This document shows positions 26,027 through 36,066 of a stretch of DNA of 52,746 nt, piece by piece. The notes under the pieces are model-generated. The model saw nothing but the letters and a program-made list of their open reading frames with translations, was not told the DNA's origin and made no database searches. How positions within the stretch are numbered: the stretch's first letter is position 1; every line of letters starts with the position of its first letter. Made by a program: the position numbers and the translations under genes. Source of the DNA: an uncultured Gluconobacter sp. (GTDB lineage: Bacteria > Pseudomonadota > Alphaproteobacteria > Acetobacterales > Acetobacteraceae); the NCBI GenBank assembly GCA_937880175.1, contig CALFLO010000004.1, positions 1 through 52,746 on the forward strand. The letters run 5' to 3'.

Positions 26027-29000
26027 ATGGCCAGGTTTTTCAGAACGTTTTCCGGAGGTTCGTTTCGGCTTCAATCCGGAAAGATCATCCGCTCTGATCT
26101 CTTCAGTGAAGACCGACTTGTGCAGCATTCGCAAAGCCTTGCGGATGCTCATGAGAATATTCTTCCAGCCACGCAGAACAACACTCTGCCGGAGCGGTTG
26201 AATGACAATGCCAGGGTTCTTCTGGAAGCGAATATCGTTTTATCCCAGGCCTCCGAAAATGGAGAGCAGATTACCCCGGCAGGGGGCTGGCTGATTGATA
26301 ATTACTACCTGATGAACGCCCAGATACAGGCCATCAAATTCGACCTTCCAGCCGGATATTACAAAGACCTTCCCGAACTCTCCGCCGGGCCGTTTTCCGG
26401 CCTGCCCCGGGTTTTCGAAATTGCCTGGGCCCTCGTGGCGCATACGGACAGCCATATTGAACCCAGAACAATCAGCCAGTTCCTGAGCGCGTATCAGGCC
26501 CGCAGACCTCTTCTGATCCGGGAGCTCTGGGCCATTCCCACCCAGATCAAGATCGTCCTGATCGAGAACCTCCGGCGCGTGGCGGACAGGATCTGCCAGA
26601 ATCTTCAGGAACAGAAGCAGGCCAACGCGCTTGCCAATACGCTGTTTCTGGATGCCCAGCCCAGCAATACAAAAATCCTCAAAGTCCTTTCCAAAATAAA
26701 CTCGGAAGAACTGGGTCCGACATTTCTTGTGCAGTTTGCGCATCGCCTGAAGGGTCACGATCCGCAGAAAGACCCGGCATTTCTGTGGCTGGACGGGATA
26801 TTACAGGAAAAAGGAACGCCCCTTGAGCAGGTGGTGCATGAAGAACTTCAGGCACAGAGCGCCCTGAACGCCACCATCAGAAATATCATCACAAGTATGC
26901 GTCTGATCACAACGCTGGACTGGAACAGCATTGTTGAACAGATGAGCGCGGTAAGCCGGATCTTTTACGGCCATGCCGGTTTTTCGGACATGGATCCCGC
27001 AACACGCAACCTTTACAGCAAGGCGGTCGAGGCCTTGGCAAAAGGCTCGCGCTACACGGAATGTGAAATTGCGACGAAGGTAACGTCTCTGGCTGCAATG
27101 GCTGGCGATGAAACGGACCCTGATCCCCGTCGTGCCGATCCCGGCTATTACCTGCTGGCGGAAGGGCGCCTCTGGCTTGAAACGGAACTGAAGTTCCGTG
27201 CCCCGATGCGGGTACAGGTCGGGCAGATCTGCCGCAGGCTCGGCATAACGGGATACAGCCTGGGCGTCACGTTACTGACACTCCTTCTGCTCTCGGCTTT
27301 CCTGTCCATCATGAACGGGACCCTGTCGGGCCGCGCGGCTTTCGCGCTGATTGTTCTGGGATTTATTCCCGCCACGGATGCCGTCGTAGCGGCTGTGAAC
27401 CGTTTCCTGATGTGGGCCATCCGGGTGTCGGAGCTTCCGGCACTCGAACTGAAGGAAGGCGTTCCAGATCATTTCCGGACCATGGTCGTTGTCCCGACCC
27501 TGCTGACGAAACGCTCGTCCATTCTGGAAATGGTGAACCGTCTTGAAAAGCATTACCTCTCAAGCCGTGATGGTGAGATCTATTTCGCGCTTCTGACGGA
27601 CTGGACGGACTCTTCCACGGAAAACCGGAAGGGCGATCAGGACCTTCTGGAAATTGCCAAACGGGATGTTGCCCGTCTGAACCAGACTTATGGCGCGGGG
27701 CCTGCGGGCACGCGGTTCCTGCTCCTTCATCGCAGGCGACAGTGGAGCGTGAGCGAGGAGAAATGGATCGGTTGGGAGCGCAAACGCGGCAAGCTGCATG
27801 AGTTGAACCGTCTTCTTCGCGGTGCAACGGATACCAGTTTTTTCAGCCTGTCCGGGCAGAATATTCCGCAGAATGTCCGCTATGTCGTGACCGTGGATTC
27901 CGATACACGCCTGCCCCATGAGGTTGTCAGACGGCTGGTCGGGAAGATCGCCCATCCGCTCAATAATGCACGTTTTGATCCGCAAACCGGCCGCGTCATG
28001 GAGGGCTATGCGGTCCTCCAGCCACGTGTCACGCCGTCCCTGCCCGAAGCGCGGCAGAGCACTCTGTTCCAGAGGGTTTTTTCAAGCCCCAACGGCATAG
28101 AACCTTATACGGCCGCCGTATCGGACCTGTATCAGGACATGTTTGCCGAAGGATCTTTTGCCGGAAAAGGCATTTACGAAATCGATACGTTCGAAGCCGC
28201 CCTTGCGGGGCGGGTTCCGGATGGAACGCTTCTCAGCCATGACCTTTTCGAGGGAGTTTTTGCCCGCGCGGGTCTGGTGACGGACATCGAGGTCATTGAA
28301 GAATATCCAACCGATTATCTGGTCTCGGTTGCGCGGCTCAACCGCTGGGTGCGCGGGGACTGGCAGCTTCTTCCGTGGATTTTCTCGTGGATGGGCCGTT
28401 TTCCGACCATCCGGATCAAGACAAATCCGCTCACGGGCATTGCGCGCTGGAAGATGCTGGACAATCTGCGCCGCAGTCTTTCAGCCCCCATGGCCGTCGG
28501 GGCTCTCTTCGCAGGCTGGTTCCTCGAATTTCACAATGCGCTGGTGTGGAGCCTGTGCATTGTCTCGACCCTCGTCATTCCGGCCGCCCTGCCGCTTCTG
28601 ATGGATATCATCCGCCGCAGACGGGGCGAAACATTCCGCAGCTATTTTTCCCTTCTGACAGTCGATCTCCAGCGCACGGCCCTGACGACGGCGCTGTGCT
28701 TCGCGTTTCTGGCCGATCAGGCCTGCCTTGCGGGCGATGCGATCAGCCGGACACTGGCGCGTGTTTTCGTGACACGCAAACATCTTCTGCAATGGGTTAC
28801 GGCGGCTCAGGCAGCAGAAGCGCCGCGCGAGCAGGTCCGGGGCTATTTCCGCCAGATGAGTGGAGCCGTCCTGATCGGCCTGCTGGCCGTGGGCGTCATG
28901 CTCGTATCGGCACCTTGGGTCTGGATCGTGATTCTACCCTTTGCCCTGGCCTGGTGCCTGTCACCGGCGATTGCCTGGAAGGCCAGCCAGTATCAGGCCT

Positions 29001-32000
29001 CCGCCCGCAGGCTGGAGGCGACCGAGGCCGAAACCGTGTTCATGCGCATGCAGGCCCGGCGGACATGGCGGTTTTTCGAAACGTTCGTCTCCGCCGCCGA
29101 TCACATGCTTCCACCAGACAATTTTCAGGAAACGCCTGCCCCCCTTGTCGCGCACCGGACATCCCCCACCAATATGGGGCTTTACCTTCTGTCCGTCGTC
29201 GCAGCCTGTGACTTCGGCTGGATCGGCATGGCGGATGCCACCTCCCGTCTGAGCGCCACACTCGGGACCATGTCGCAGCTTCCGCGGTTCAGAGGGCATT
29301 TCTATAACTGGTACAGCACGACGGATCTTTCCCCGCTTCCGCCCATTTATGTTTCCACGGTCGATAGCGGCAATCTGGCCGGCCATCTGATCACGCTGGC
29401 CTGTGCCTGCGAAGAATGGATCCAGAAGGGACGAAAATCCGACACCTGGCGGGAGGGCGTCCGGGATGCGCTCAATCTCGCACTCGAACAGGCCGCGTCG
29501 GGATCGGAACTCGCGCAGCTCATCGAGACTGTCCTTCAGGATATGCAGGACGGCCATGCGAGCCAGATCACGCTCGCCTATCGGGTGCAGATGCTGGTCA
29601 GTCAGGCAGAAGAACTGGCGCATCTCCTGCAAAGGCGAACTGCGGCAGGGCGTGCAGGAAACGACCCCTCTGCCACAGGCGCCGAGGATCTTCTGTTCTG
29701 GCTGCATGCGGCGCAGGACTGCATCCAGAGTGAACGCAGGGATCTGGAAAGCAGCCCCCTGCTACATGACGAACTCCGCAGGATTGCCCAGAGTGCGAGA
29801 AGCATGGCGCTGGAGATGGAGTTCGGCTTTCTCCGCAATTCCGATCGCAAGCTGCTTTCCATCGGCTATGTCGTGAATGACGGCACTCTGGATGAGAACT
29901 GCTACGACCTTCTGGCGTCGGAAGCCCGGCTCGCCGTCTTCTTTGCCATTGCGAAGGGCGATATTCCGGCATGGGAGTGGTTCCGTCTGGGGCGGCCGCT
30001 TGCCACCGTCGCGCATGGGGAGGCTCTGGTCTCATGGTCGGGGTCCATGTTCGAGTATCTCATGCCGTCCCTGATCATGGCCGCGCCCTTCGACAGTCTT
30101 CTGGAAGAGACGAGCCGTCAGATCGTCCGGCGACAGATCGAATACGGGCAGTTCTGCGGCGTGCCGTGGGGGATTTCGGAATCCGCCTATAATGCGCGGG
30201 ATCTGGACTATAATTACCAGTATTCCGATTTTGGCGTTCCCGGCCTTGGGATGAAACGGGGGCTGGCGCAGAACCTCGTCATTGCGCCTTACGCCACGGC
30301 ACTGGCCACCATGGTTGACGCACATCTGGCCACGGAGAACTTCAGAACCCTGCAAACCGCCGGTGCTCAGGGCACTTACGGATTTTATGAGGCGCTGGAC
30401 TACACGAAAGCCCGGCTGCAACCGAACCAGAACGTCGCGATCATACACTCCTACATGGCCCATCATCAGGGTATGTCCATTCTTGCAATCGCCGATACGG
30501 TCCTGAAGGGGCTCATGCGGTCCCGCTTCCATGCGGAACCCATCATCGGGGCCACAGAGCTGCTTCTGCAGGAACGCGCGCCCACAGGCGGTGCCATCAC
30601 GACACCACTCAAGGAGGAGGAATTCGCTCCTCCTGCGCTGACCGTACAGCTGCAATCCGGCGGCCGTCATCTGCGCCGCGCCGATACGGACACTCCTGTG
30701 ACGCATCTGCTGTCAAACGGACGCTACAGCGTGATGCTGACCGCCGCCGCCTCCGGATACAGCAAATGGGGGGAGCAGGCCGTCACGAGATGGCGGCCGG
30801 ATTCCACACGCGATCACTACGGAAGCTACATTTACCTCCAGACAACCGGGAGCCGTCACTTCTGGACCGCAGGGTTGCAGCCTTCCGGCGTCGAAGCTGA
30901 AAGCTACGATGTGGAGTTCCGCGAAGACCGCGCGACCTATACGCGTCAGGACAACAGACTGACGACGACGATGGAGGTTCTGGTCTCAGCCGAAGACGAC
31001 GCGGAGCTTCGGCGCATTTCAGTCCGGAACTCCGGTACGGCAACGGCCGAGGTGCATGTAACGTCGTATGTGGAGCTGGCATTATGCCCGCCGGGCATGG
31101 ATATCAGCCATCCGGCATTCGCCAAGATGTTCGTCCAGACGGAATATCTTCCTGGCTCGAAAGCCATTATTGCTACGCGCCGCAAAAGAAATCCGTCCGA
31201 CCCGGAAATCTGGGCCGCGCATCTGGTGGTCGGTGGCAGCAATCTTTCCATCGAGACCGATCGTGCCCGGTTTATCGGCCGGGGTCGGGATTTGCGGGAG
31301 CCCATCGCTCTTTCTGAAACCGGGCCACTTTCCGGCTCGACCGGGACCGTTCTGGACCCGATTTTCTCCGCACGGTGCACGCTCACACTTCCTGCACGGT
31401 CCACGCGTCATGTGTCCTTCTGGACGATCGTGGCCTCCACGCGTGAGGCTCTCATGCAGAGCATCGAGCGTCATCAGAGTGACGCCGATCTTGACCGTGC
31501 CCTCACGCTTGCCTGGACGCATGCGCAGGTTCATTTGCGGCATCTCGACATCCAGCCCGTTCAGGCCGACCTGTTCCAGCAGCTCGCCGCGTATCTCCTG
31601 TTTCCTGGACCCTCCCTGCGCGCATCGGCGGTGCGGATAAAACGCGGGGCCGGCAAACAGGCGGATCTGTGGGGACAAGGGATTTCCGGCGATCTGCCGA
31701 TCCTGCTGCTGGTCATTTCGGACAGCGAGGATTTTGATCTCGCCCGCAGCGTCCTCACCGCGCATGACTATCTGAACTACAAGGGGCTGGCGTTCGATCT
31801 CGTCATCCTCAATGACCATTCGGCGTCCTATGCGCAGGATCTGCAGCATGCGCTCGAAGCCCTTGCCCGCTCCTCCGGACAGGCGGGAACCGTACGTCTG
31901 CTGCGCGGAACGCTTATGTCAGAAGCGGTCAGGGACCTTCTGTTCTCCGTGGCTGCTGTCGTTCTGACGGGCAAGGGGGGCAACCTGCAACATCAGATCA

Positions 32001-34528
32001 CCCATCTCGAAATGACGCAGCGCGCAAAAACCGTTCAGGCTGTCATGCGTCCTTGCAGACCCTATCGTGGGCCGCAGGAAGCTCCCACATTGCCCGAACT
32101 CGAACTGACCAACGGGTATGGCGGCTTTACGTCTGACGGGCAGGAATATGCGGTCATCCTCCGCGGGAGAACCCGCACTCCGGCGCCTTGGATCAATGTT
32201 GTCTCCAGCCCCCGTTTCGGCTTTCAGGTCTCGGCAGAGGGCAGCGGCTATACATGGGCGGAAAACAGCAAGGAAAACCAGCTCACCTCCTGGTCCAATG
32301 ATCCGGTCATCAACCCGACCGGCGAGGCCTTTTACCTGTCCGATGAGGAGAGCCGGCAGTTCTGGTCTCCGCTGGCTGCCGTATGTCCCGACGAGAACGC
32401 CGTATATGTGTGCAGACACGGGCGCGGGTACAGCAGGTTTGAGCGCAGCACCAACGGGATTGCCACGACCCTGCTGCAATATGTGCCGCTTGAAGATCCG
32501 GTCAAGATTTCCAGACTGAAGCTGACCAACACATCATCGCGTCCCCGTACCCTGCGGGTTACGACCTATACCGAATGGGTGCTCGGGCAGTCCCGCAATG
32601 CGACGGCCCCCTATGTCTTCACAGAGCAGGATTCCGAGTCCGGTGCCCTGTTCGTCAGGAACAGATGGGGCGAAACGTTCGCGGAACAGGTCGCCTTTGC
32701 GGATCTGGCCGGTCATCAGACCTCGATCACGGATGACAGGCGTACATTCCTTGGGCGCAATGGCAGTCTTTCCACGCCCAGAGCCCTTATCCGTGGCGGC
32801 CCGCTTGAGGGTGTTATCGGGGCCGGGGTCGATCCCTGCGCCGCGTTGCAGACTGTCGTGACACTCGAACCCGGCGAAAGCACCGAACTTCTCTTCCTGC
32901 TGGGTCAGGGGCGGAATACCGAGCACGCCCGGCAGCTTGTCCGGCAGTACAGAGCAGTCAATCTGGATGCCGTTCTGGAAGACGTCCATCGCCGATGGGA
33001 GACGATCACGAAAGCCGTGCAGGTCCACACACCGGACCGTGCGATGGACATCATGCTCAACGGGTGGCTGCTGTATCAGTCCCTGTCGAGCCGCATCTGG
33101 GCGCGGGCCGGTTTTTATCAGGCCAGTGGCGCTTACGGATTTCGGGATCAGCTTCAGGACGGAATGTCTCTTGTTCTGGCGGCGCCGCAGCTTGTCCGGG
33201 AGCATCTGCTGCGGGCGGCATCCCGGCAGTTTCCTGAAGGAGACGTGCAACACTGGTGGCTTCCCCAGAAGGGGAACGGCGTTCGGACAAGGATTTCCGA
33301 TGACTGTGCGTGGCTCGCCTACACCGTCGCGCAGTATGTCCGTGTCAGTGGAGACGCGGCGGTTCTGGACGAGGAAATCCCCTTCCTCGACGCCCCCGTT
33401 CTGGCAGAAGGGGAGCATGAGCGCTTCCTCCAGCCAGAGATCACGGACAGAACAGCCTCTCTTTATACGCACTGCATTCTTGCGCTCGATCACAGCCTGC
33501 AAAGGGGCGCACACGGCCTCCCGCTGATGGGCACCGGCGACTGGAACGACGGCATGAACCGGGTTGGCGAGGCTGGACGTGGGGAAAGTGTCTGGCTGGG
33601 ATGGTTCACGCATGCGGCGCTGTCGGCGTTCCTTCCCCTCGCCCGCGCACGGCAGGACACTGCGCATGTCGAGAAATGGACCCGCGTCATGAAAGAGCTT
33701 GAAACTGCGCTCGAAGCCGCATGGGACGGTGCGTGGTACCGGCGTGCCTATTTCGATGACGGCAGCCCGCTGGGCAGTCACGCCAACAGTGAAGGGCGCA
33801 TCGATGCCATTGCCCAGTCATGGGCCGTGATTTCAGCGGCGGGATCTCCTGCCCGCGCACGGCAGGCCATGCAGTCCGTTCAGGAGCAGCTTGTTGATCT
33901 GAAGCAGGAGATCATCATGGTCCTGACCCCCCCGTTCAATGTTTCCGAGCCCGATCCGGGTTATATCCGGGGCTACCCGCCCGGTATTCGGGAAAATGGC
34001 GGCCAGTACACGCACGCGGCCCTCTGGACGGTCATGGCCACGGCGCTTCTTGGCGAAGGCGATGCGGCGCATGACATGTTCGCGACCCTCAATCCGGTCC
34101 ACCATTCCCGGGATCAGGACGCAGCAGACCGCTATAAGGTCGAACCCTATGCTGTCGTTGCGGATGTTTATTCCTCAAACCCGCATGTCGGGCGCGGGGG
34201 GTGGTCCTGGTACACGGGGTCGGCGGGATGGATGCAGCGTATCGGGGTGGAGACGTTGCTGGGCGTGCAGGTGGAAGAAGACCGGTTGTCCATGAACCCA
34301 CATATTCCCGCCGCATGGCCCTCATACGAGGTCCGGCTGCGCTGGAGGACGTCTGAATATCACGTCCAGATTGAAAACCCCGACCATGTCTGTCAGGGCG
34401 ATATGTTCCTCCTGACCGACGGTGAGTCCGTGGCGCTGACAAAACCGATCTGCATGCAGGATGACGGCCTTGTACATCGCCTGAGCATTGTTCTCAGAAG
34501 GCCCAAAGCTCTCGACGAAACACATTGA
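26027..34528 (+). CDS. ndvB: Cyclic beta-1,2-glucan synthase (NdvB/ChvB/Cgs type)
   Basis: The 2833-residue inner membrane protein is essentially the same length as Sinorhizobium NdvB and Brucella Cgs. It makes cyclic beta-1,2-glucans from UDP-glucose by self-glucosylation, elongation, phosphorolytic length control and cyclization. Membrane helices lie around 410-465, then after the GT84 glycosyltransferase domain around 820-980. The GT84 domain (about 480-820) contains VTVDSDTRLP near residue 623 and the RLNRWVRGDWQLLPW motif. The C-terminal GH94 phosphorylase-like part carries LMGTGDWNDGMNRVGE near residue 2503 and WSWYTGSAGWMQR near 2730. The ATG follows AAGGAACTTCAG. It is monocistronic: regulatory gap before, hairpin after. 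No NdvA-type ABC exporter gene is adjacent. The products usually act in the periplasm in osmotic adaptation. Confidence 0.95.
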   Translation: MARFFRTFSGGSFRLQSGKIIRSDLFSEDRLVQHSQSLADAHENILPATQNNTLPERLNDNARVLLEANIVLSQASENGEQITPAGGWLIDNYYLMNAQIQAIKFDLPAGYYKDLPELSAGPFSGLPRVFEIAWALVAHTDSHIEPRTISQFLSAYQARRPLLIRELWAIPTQIKIVLIENLRRVADRICQNLQEQKQANALANTLFLDAQPSNTKILKVLSKINSEELGPTFLVQFAHRLKGHDPQKDPAFLWLDGILQEKGTPLEQVVHEELQAQSALNATIRNIITSMRLITTLDWNSIVEQMSAVSRIFYGHAGFSDMDPATRNLYSKAVEALAKGSRYTECEIATKVTSLAAMAGDETDPDPRRADPGYYLLAEGRLWLETELKFRAPMRVQVGQICRRLGITGYSLGVTLLTLLLLSAFLSIMNGTLSGRAAFALIVLGFIPATDAVVAAVNRFLMWAIRVSELPALELKEGVPDHFRTMVVVPTLLTKRSSILEMVNRLEKHYLSSRDGEIYFALLTDWTDSSTENRKGDQDLLEIAKRDVARLNQTYGAGPAGTRFLLLHRRRQWSVSEEKWIGWERKRGKLHELNRLLRGATDTSFFSLSGQNIPQNVRYVVTVDSDTRLPHEVVRRLVGKIAHPLNNARFDPQTGRVMEGYAVLQPRVTPSLPEARQSTLFQRVFSSPNGIEPYTAAVSDLYQDMFAEGSFAGKGIYEIDTFEAALAGRVPDGTLLSHDLFEGVFARAGLVTDIEVIEEYPTDYLVSVARLNRWVRGDWQLLPWIFSWMGRFPTIRIKTNPLTGIARWKMLDNLRRSLSAPMAVGALFAGWFLEFHNALVWSLCIVSTLVIPAALPLLMDIIRRRRGETFRSYFSLLTVDLQRTALTTALCFAFLADQACLAGDAISRTLARVFVTRKHLLQWVTAAQAAEAPREQVRGYFRQMSGAVLIGLLAVGVMLVSAPWVWIVILPFALAWCLSPAIAWKASQYQASARRLEATEAETVFMRMQARRTWRFFETFVSAADHMLPPDNFQETPAPLVAHRTSPTNMGLYLLSVVAACDFGWIGMADATSRLSATLGTMSQLPRFRGHFYNWYSTTDLSPLPPIYVSTVDSGNLAGHLITLACACEEWIQKGRKSDTWREGVRDALNLALEQAASGSELAQLIETVLQDMQDGHASQITLAYRVQMLVSQAEELAHLLQRRTAAGRAGNDPSATGAEDLLFWLHAAQDCIQSERRDLESSPLLHDELRRIAQSARSMALEMEFGFLRNSDRKLLSIGYVVNDGTLDENCYDLLASEARLAVFFAIAKGDIPAWEWFRLGRPLATVAHGEALVSWSGSMFEYLMPSLIMAAPFDSLLEETSRQIVRRQIEYGQFCGVPWGISESAYNARDLDYNYQYSDFGVPGLGMKRGLAQNLVIAPYATALATMVDAHLATENFRTLQTAGAQGTYGFYEALDYTKARLQPNQNVAIIHSYMAHHQGMSILAIADTVLKGLMRSRFHAEPIIGATELLLQERAPTGGAITTPLKEEEFAPPALTVQLQSGGRHLRRADTDTPVTHLLSNGRYSVMLTAAASGYSKWGEQAVTRWRPDSTRDHYGSYIYLQTTGSRHFWTAGLQPSGVEAESYDVEFREDRATYTRQDNRLTTTMEVLVSAEDDAELRRISVRNSGTATAEVHVTSYVELALCPPGMDISHPAFAKMFVQTEYLPGSKAIIATRRKRNPSDPEIWAAHLVVGGSNLSIETDRARFIGRGRDLREPIALSETGPLSGSTGTVLDPIFSARCTLTLPARSTRHVSFWTIVASTREALMQSIERHQSDADLDRALTLAWTHAQVHLRHLDIQPVQADLFQQLAAYLLFPGPSLRASAVRIKRGAGKQADLWGQGISGDLPILLLVISDSEDFDLARSVLTAHDYLNYKGLAFDLVILNDHSASYAQDLQHALEALARSSGQAGTVRLLRGTLMSEAVRDLLFSVAAVVLTGKGGNLQHQITHLEMTQRAKTVQAVMRPCRPYRGPQEAPTLPELELTNGYGGFTSDGQEYAVILRGRTRTPAPWINVVSSPRFGFQVSAEGSGYTWAENSKENQLTSWSNDPVINPTGEAFYLSDEESRQFWSPLAAVCPDENAVYVCRHGRGYSRFERSTNGIATTLLQYVPLEDPVKISRLKLTNTSSRPRTLRVTTYTEWVLGQSRNATAPYVFTEQDSESGALFVRNRWGETFAEQVAFADLAGHQTSITDDRRTFLGRNGSLSTPRALIRGGPLEGVIGAGVDPCAALQTVVTLEPGESTELLFLLGQGRNTEHARQLVRQYRAVNLDAVLEDVHRRWETITKAVQVHTPDRAMDIMLNGWLLYQSLSSRIWARAGFYQASGAYGFRDQLQDGMSLVLAAPQLVREHLLRAASRQFPEGDVQHWWLPQKGNGVRTRISDDCAWLAYTVAQYVRVSGDAAVLDEEIPFLDAPVLAEGEHERFLQPEITDRTASLYTHCILALDHSLQRGAHGLPLMGTGDWNDGMNRVGEAGRGESVWLGWFTHAALSAFLPLARARQDTAHVEKWTRVMKELETALEAAWDGAWYRRAYFDDGSPLGSHANSEGRIDAIAQSWAVISAAGSPARARQAMQSVQEQLVDLKQEIIMVLTPPFNVSEPDPGYIRGYPPGIRENGGQYTHAALWTVMATALLGEGDAAHDMFATLNPVHHSRDQDAADRYKVEPYAVVADVYSSNPHVGRGGWSWYTGSAGWMQRIGVETLLGVQVEEDRLSMNPHIPAAWPSYEVRLRWRTSEYHVQIENPDHVCQGDMFLLTDGESVALTKPICMQDDGLVHRLSIVLRRPKALDETH

Positions 34529-34564
34529 GAGCCTGCAAGGCGTCAACACCGCGTTACATCCGAA

Positions 34565-34595
34565 GAACAGGCTGGCGGAGGCCGCCATCCTGTTC
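34565..34595 (+). terminator. Strong hairpin after the glucan synthase gene
   Basis: GAACAGGCTGGCGG (34565-34578) and CCGCCATCCTGTTC (34582-34595) pair over 14 bp with one mismatch around a 3-nt loop, 36 bp past the stop. No U tract follows, so it may be a processing or Rho-assisted terminator. Confidence 0.6.
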
Positions 34596-34759
34596 CGGCC
34601 GTCAGCCCTGCTGGTAAAACCCATGCCACGCTCCTGAAATGGCTCTCAGGGCTACGATCTGACTGGGTATGCTTTGTTCTGCACGAGCTATGCATCCTGG
34701 CACTTTTTTATTGCAGTGCCGTGACGACAGTGTTCTCATACAATTTCGTTAGTTAATTC

Positions 34760-34792
34760 CCGTATAAAACTAAATATAATAGTTTTATACGG
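34760..34792. promoter_or_regulatory. 13-bp-arm palindrome containing a TATAAT box: promoter/operator of the ergothioneine operon
   Basis: CCGTATAAAACTA (34760-34772) and TAGTTTTATACGG (34780-34792) are perfect inverted arms around AATATAA. A consensus -10 box TATAAT (34775-34780) sits at the centre, so a bound dimer would cover the core promoter. The element ends 26 bp before the regulator's preferred ATG (34819). It is the obvious binding site for that regulator and would make it an autorepressor, or an activator/repressor switch; that is inference. Confidence 0.7.
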
Positions 34793-34818
34793 TCATGCTT
34801 TTGCGAGACCGGTCGTCC

Positions 34819-36066
34819 ATGGAACTTACAGCGCTTACATATTTTGTAGCTCTGATCGATACCGGCTCTCCGGCACAGGCGGCAGAAGCTCTGGGGGTCA
34901 GCACTTCCACGATCAATCACGCTGTCCTGACGCTTGAGCAATCCATGGAATCTCCCCTTCTCCTGCGTACACCCAAACGACGACACCCTGATGCAATCCC
35001 CACAGCGTGCGGTCAGAGCCTGTATCAATCGGCCACAGCGCTTTTACGCTGGGGCGTGGAATTCGTCTCGGTCGCAGAAAAGATGTCTTCCAAACCGACA
35101 GGGACGTTAGCACTTTCTGAACTCCGGGCTCTCCTGCACTCCGGCCTGACACTGCGCATGATCGGATATTTCCTGACCGTCTGCGAACTGGGCAGCGTCG
35201 CGAAAGCGGCCCGCAAACTGTCCATTTCCCAGCCCACCCTTTCCCGGCAGATCCGGAAACTGGAAACGCTTCTGAACCACGAACTGCTGATCCGCTCGCC
35301 CTTCGGCGTCCGCCCTGTCCCTTCCGCCCGGCTGCTGATCGAGGGCTGCCAGCACGCGGACCAGACCTATCGCAGCATCATGCGAGACGAGAATTTCAGC
35401 TATTTCCGCCAGTTCCGGACGCTGCGGCTCGCTTCCATGATGCCGTCGAGCAGTGACAGCTCTCTCACCCTGACACTGGCCAGGCTGGTTCGTCTGTGGC
35501 GTGAACGCCGCTACCAGCCCACCCTGACAATCTCCACGCTGGCCGCGCCGACAATGGTCGAGGGGCTTCTGGGGGATGTCTATGATGCGGGCCTGACAGA
35601 CCTTCTGGATATTCCACCAAATCTTGATCACATGGATCTGGACACATCCGGGCTGCATCTCGTTTTCAGCCGGGACCGCGCGCCCGCCGGCGCCACGCTC
35701 ACGACCCTGATCGAAGCGGAGACTCTGGCCATCCCTGCCTTCGGCACAGGGTTGCGACGCCTGACCGACCAGTTCCTGCAACACTCCGGGACCGTGCCTG
35801 CATCCCTTTTCGAAACGCAGTCGATTTCCCTTATGCTGCGGCTCGTCATCGATGGAACCTGCTGCGCCATCCTGCCTACCGGTTCCTTCCGTCAGCAGGA
35901 CGTGGACTCCCTGCCCCTTCCCGCGCGTTATCGCATGACAACACGCCTGATCTGGAAGAAGACCCACTCCAATCCTGCCAGCATCGAACGGTTGAAATCC
36001 TGCCTTCTGGAAAACAGACGCCGTTCGGGACTGGAGACAGGTCGCCCGCGGAAATCCGCAGCGTGA
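34819..36066 (+). CDS. LysR-like regulator with two tandem N-terminal HTH domains
   Basis: The 415-residue protein is about 110 residues longer than a standard LysR regulator because the winged HTH is present twice. HTH1 (about 1-60) reads LTALTYFVALIDTGSPAQAA, with ALGVSTSTINHAVLTLEQSM. HTH2 (about 108-168) reads LRMIGYFLTVCELGSVAKAA, with KLSISQPTLSRQIRKLETLL. A periplasmic-binding-protein-like effector domain follows (about 190-400). The ATG at 34819 fits the LysR N-terminus; an upstream ATG at 34795 would add eight residues. The stop overlaps the GTG of the MFS gene, so it is the first gene of a nine-gene operon and probably its ergothioneine- or thiourocanate-responsive regulator. Confidence 0.85.
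   Translation: MELTALTYFVALIDTGSPAQAAEALGVSTSTINHAVLTLEQSMESPLLLRTPKRRHPDAIPTACGQSLYQSATALLRWGVEFVSVAEKMSSKPTGTLALSELRALLHSGLTLRMIGYFLTVCELGSVAKAARKLSISQPTLSRQIRKLETLLNHELLIRSPFGVRPVPSARLLIEGCQHADQTYRSIMRDENFSYFRQFRTLRLASMMPSSSDSSLTLTLARLVRLWRERRYQPTLTISTLAAPTMVEGLLGDVYDAGLTDLLDIPPNLDHMDLDTSGLHLVFSRDRAPAGATLTTLIEAETLAIPAFGTGLRRLTDQFLQHSGTVPASLFETQSISLMLRLVIDGTCCAILPTGSFRQQDVDSLPLPARYRMTTRLIWKKTHSNPASIERLKSCLLENRRRSGLETGRPRKSAA

Noticed and set aside
32534..33781. 415-codon minus-strand frame inside the glucan synthase gene
   Set aside because: It lies wholly within the conserved GH94 part of the plus-strand gene.
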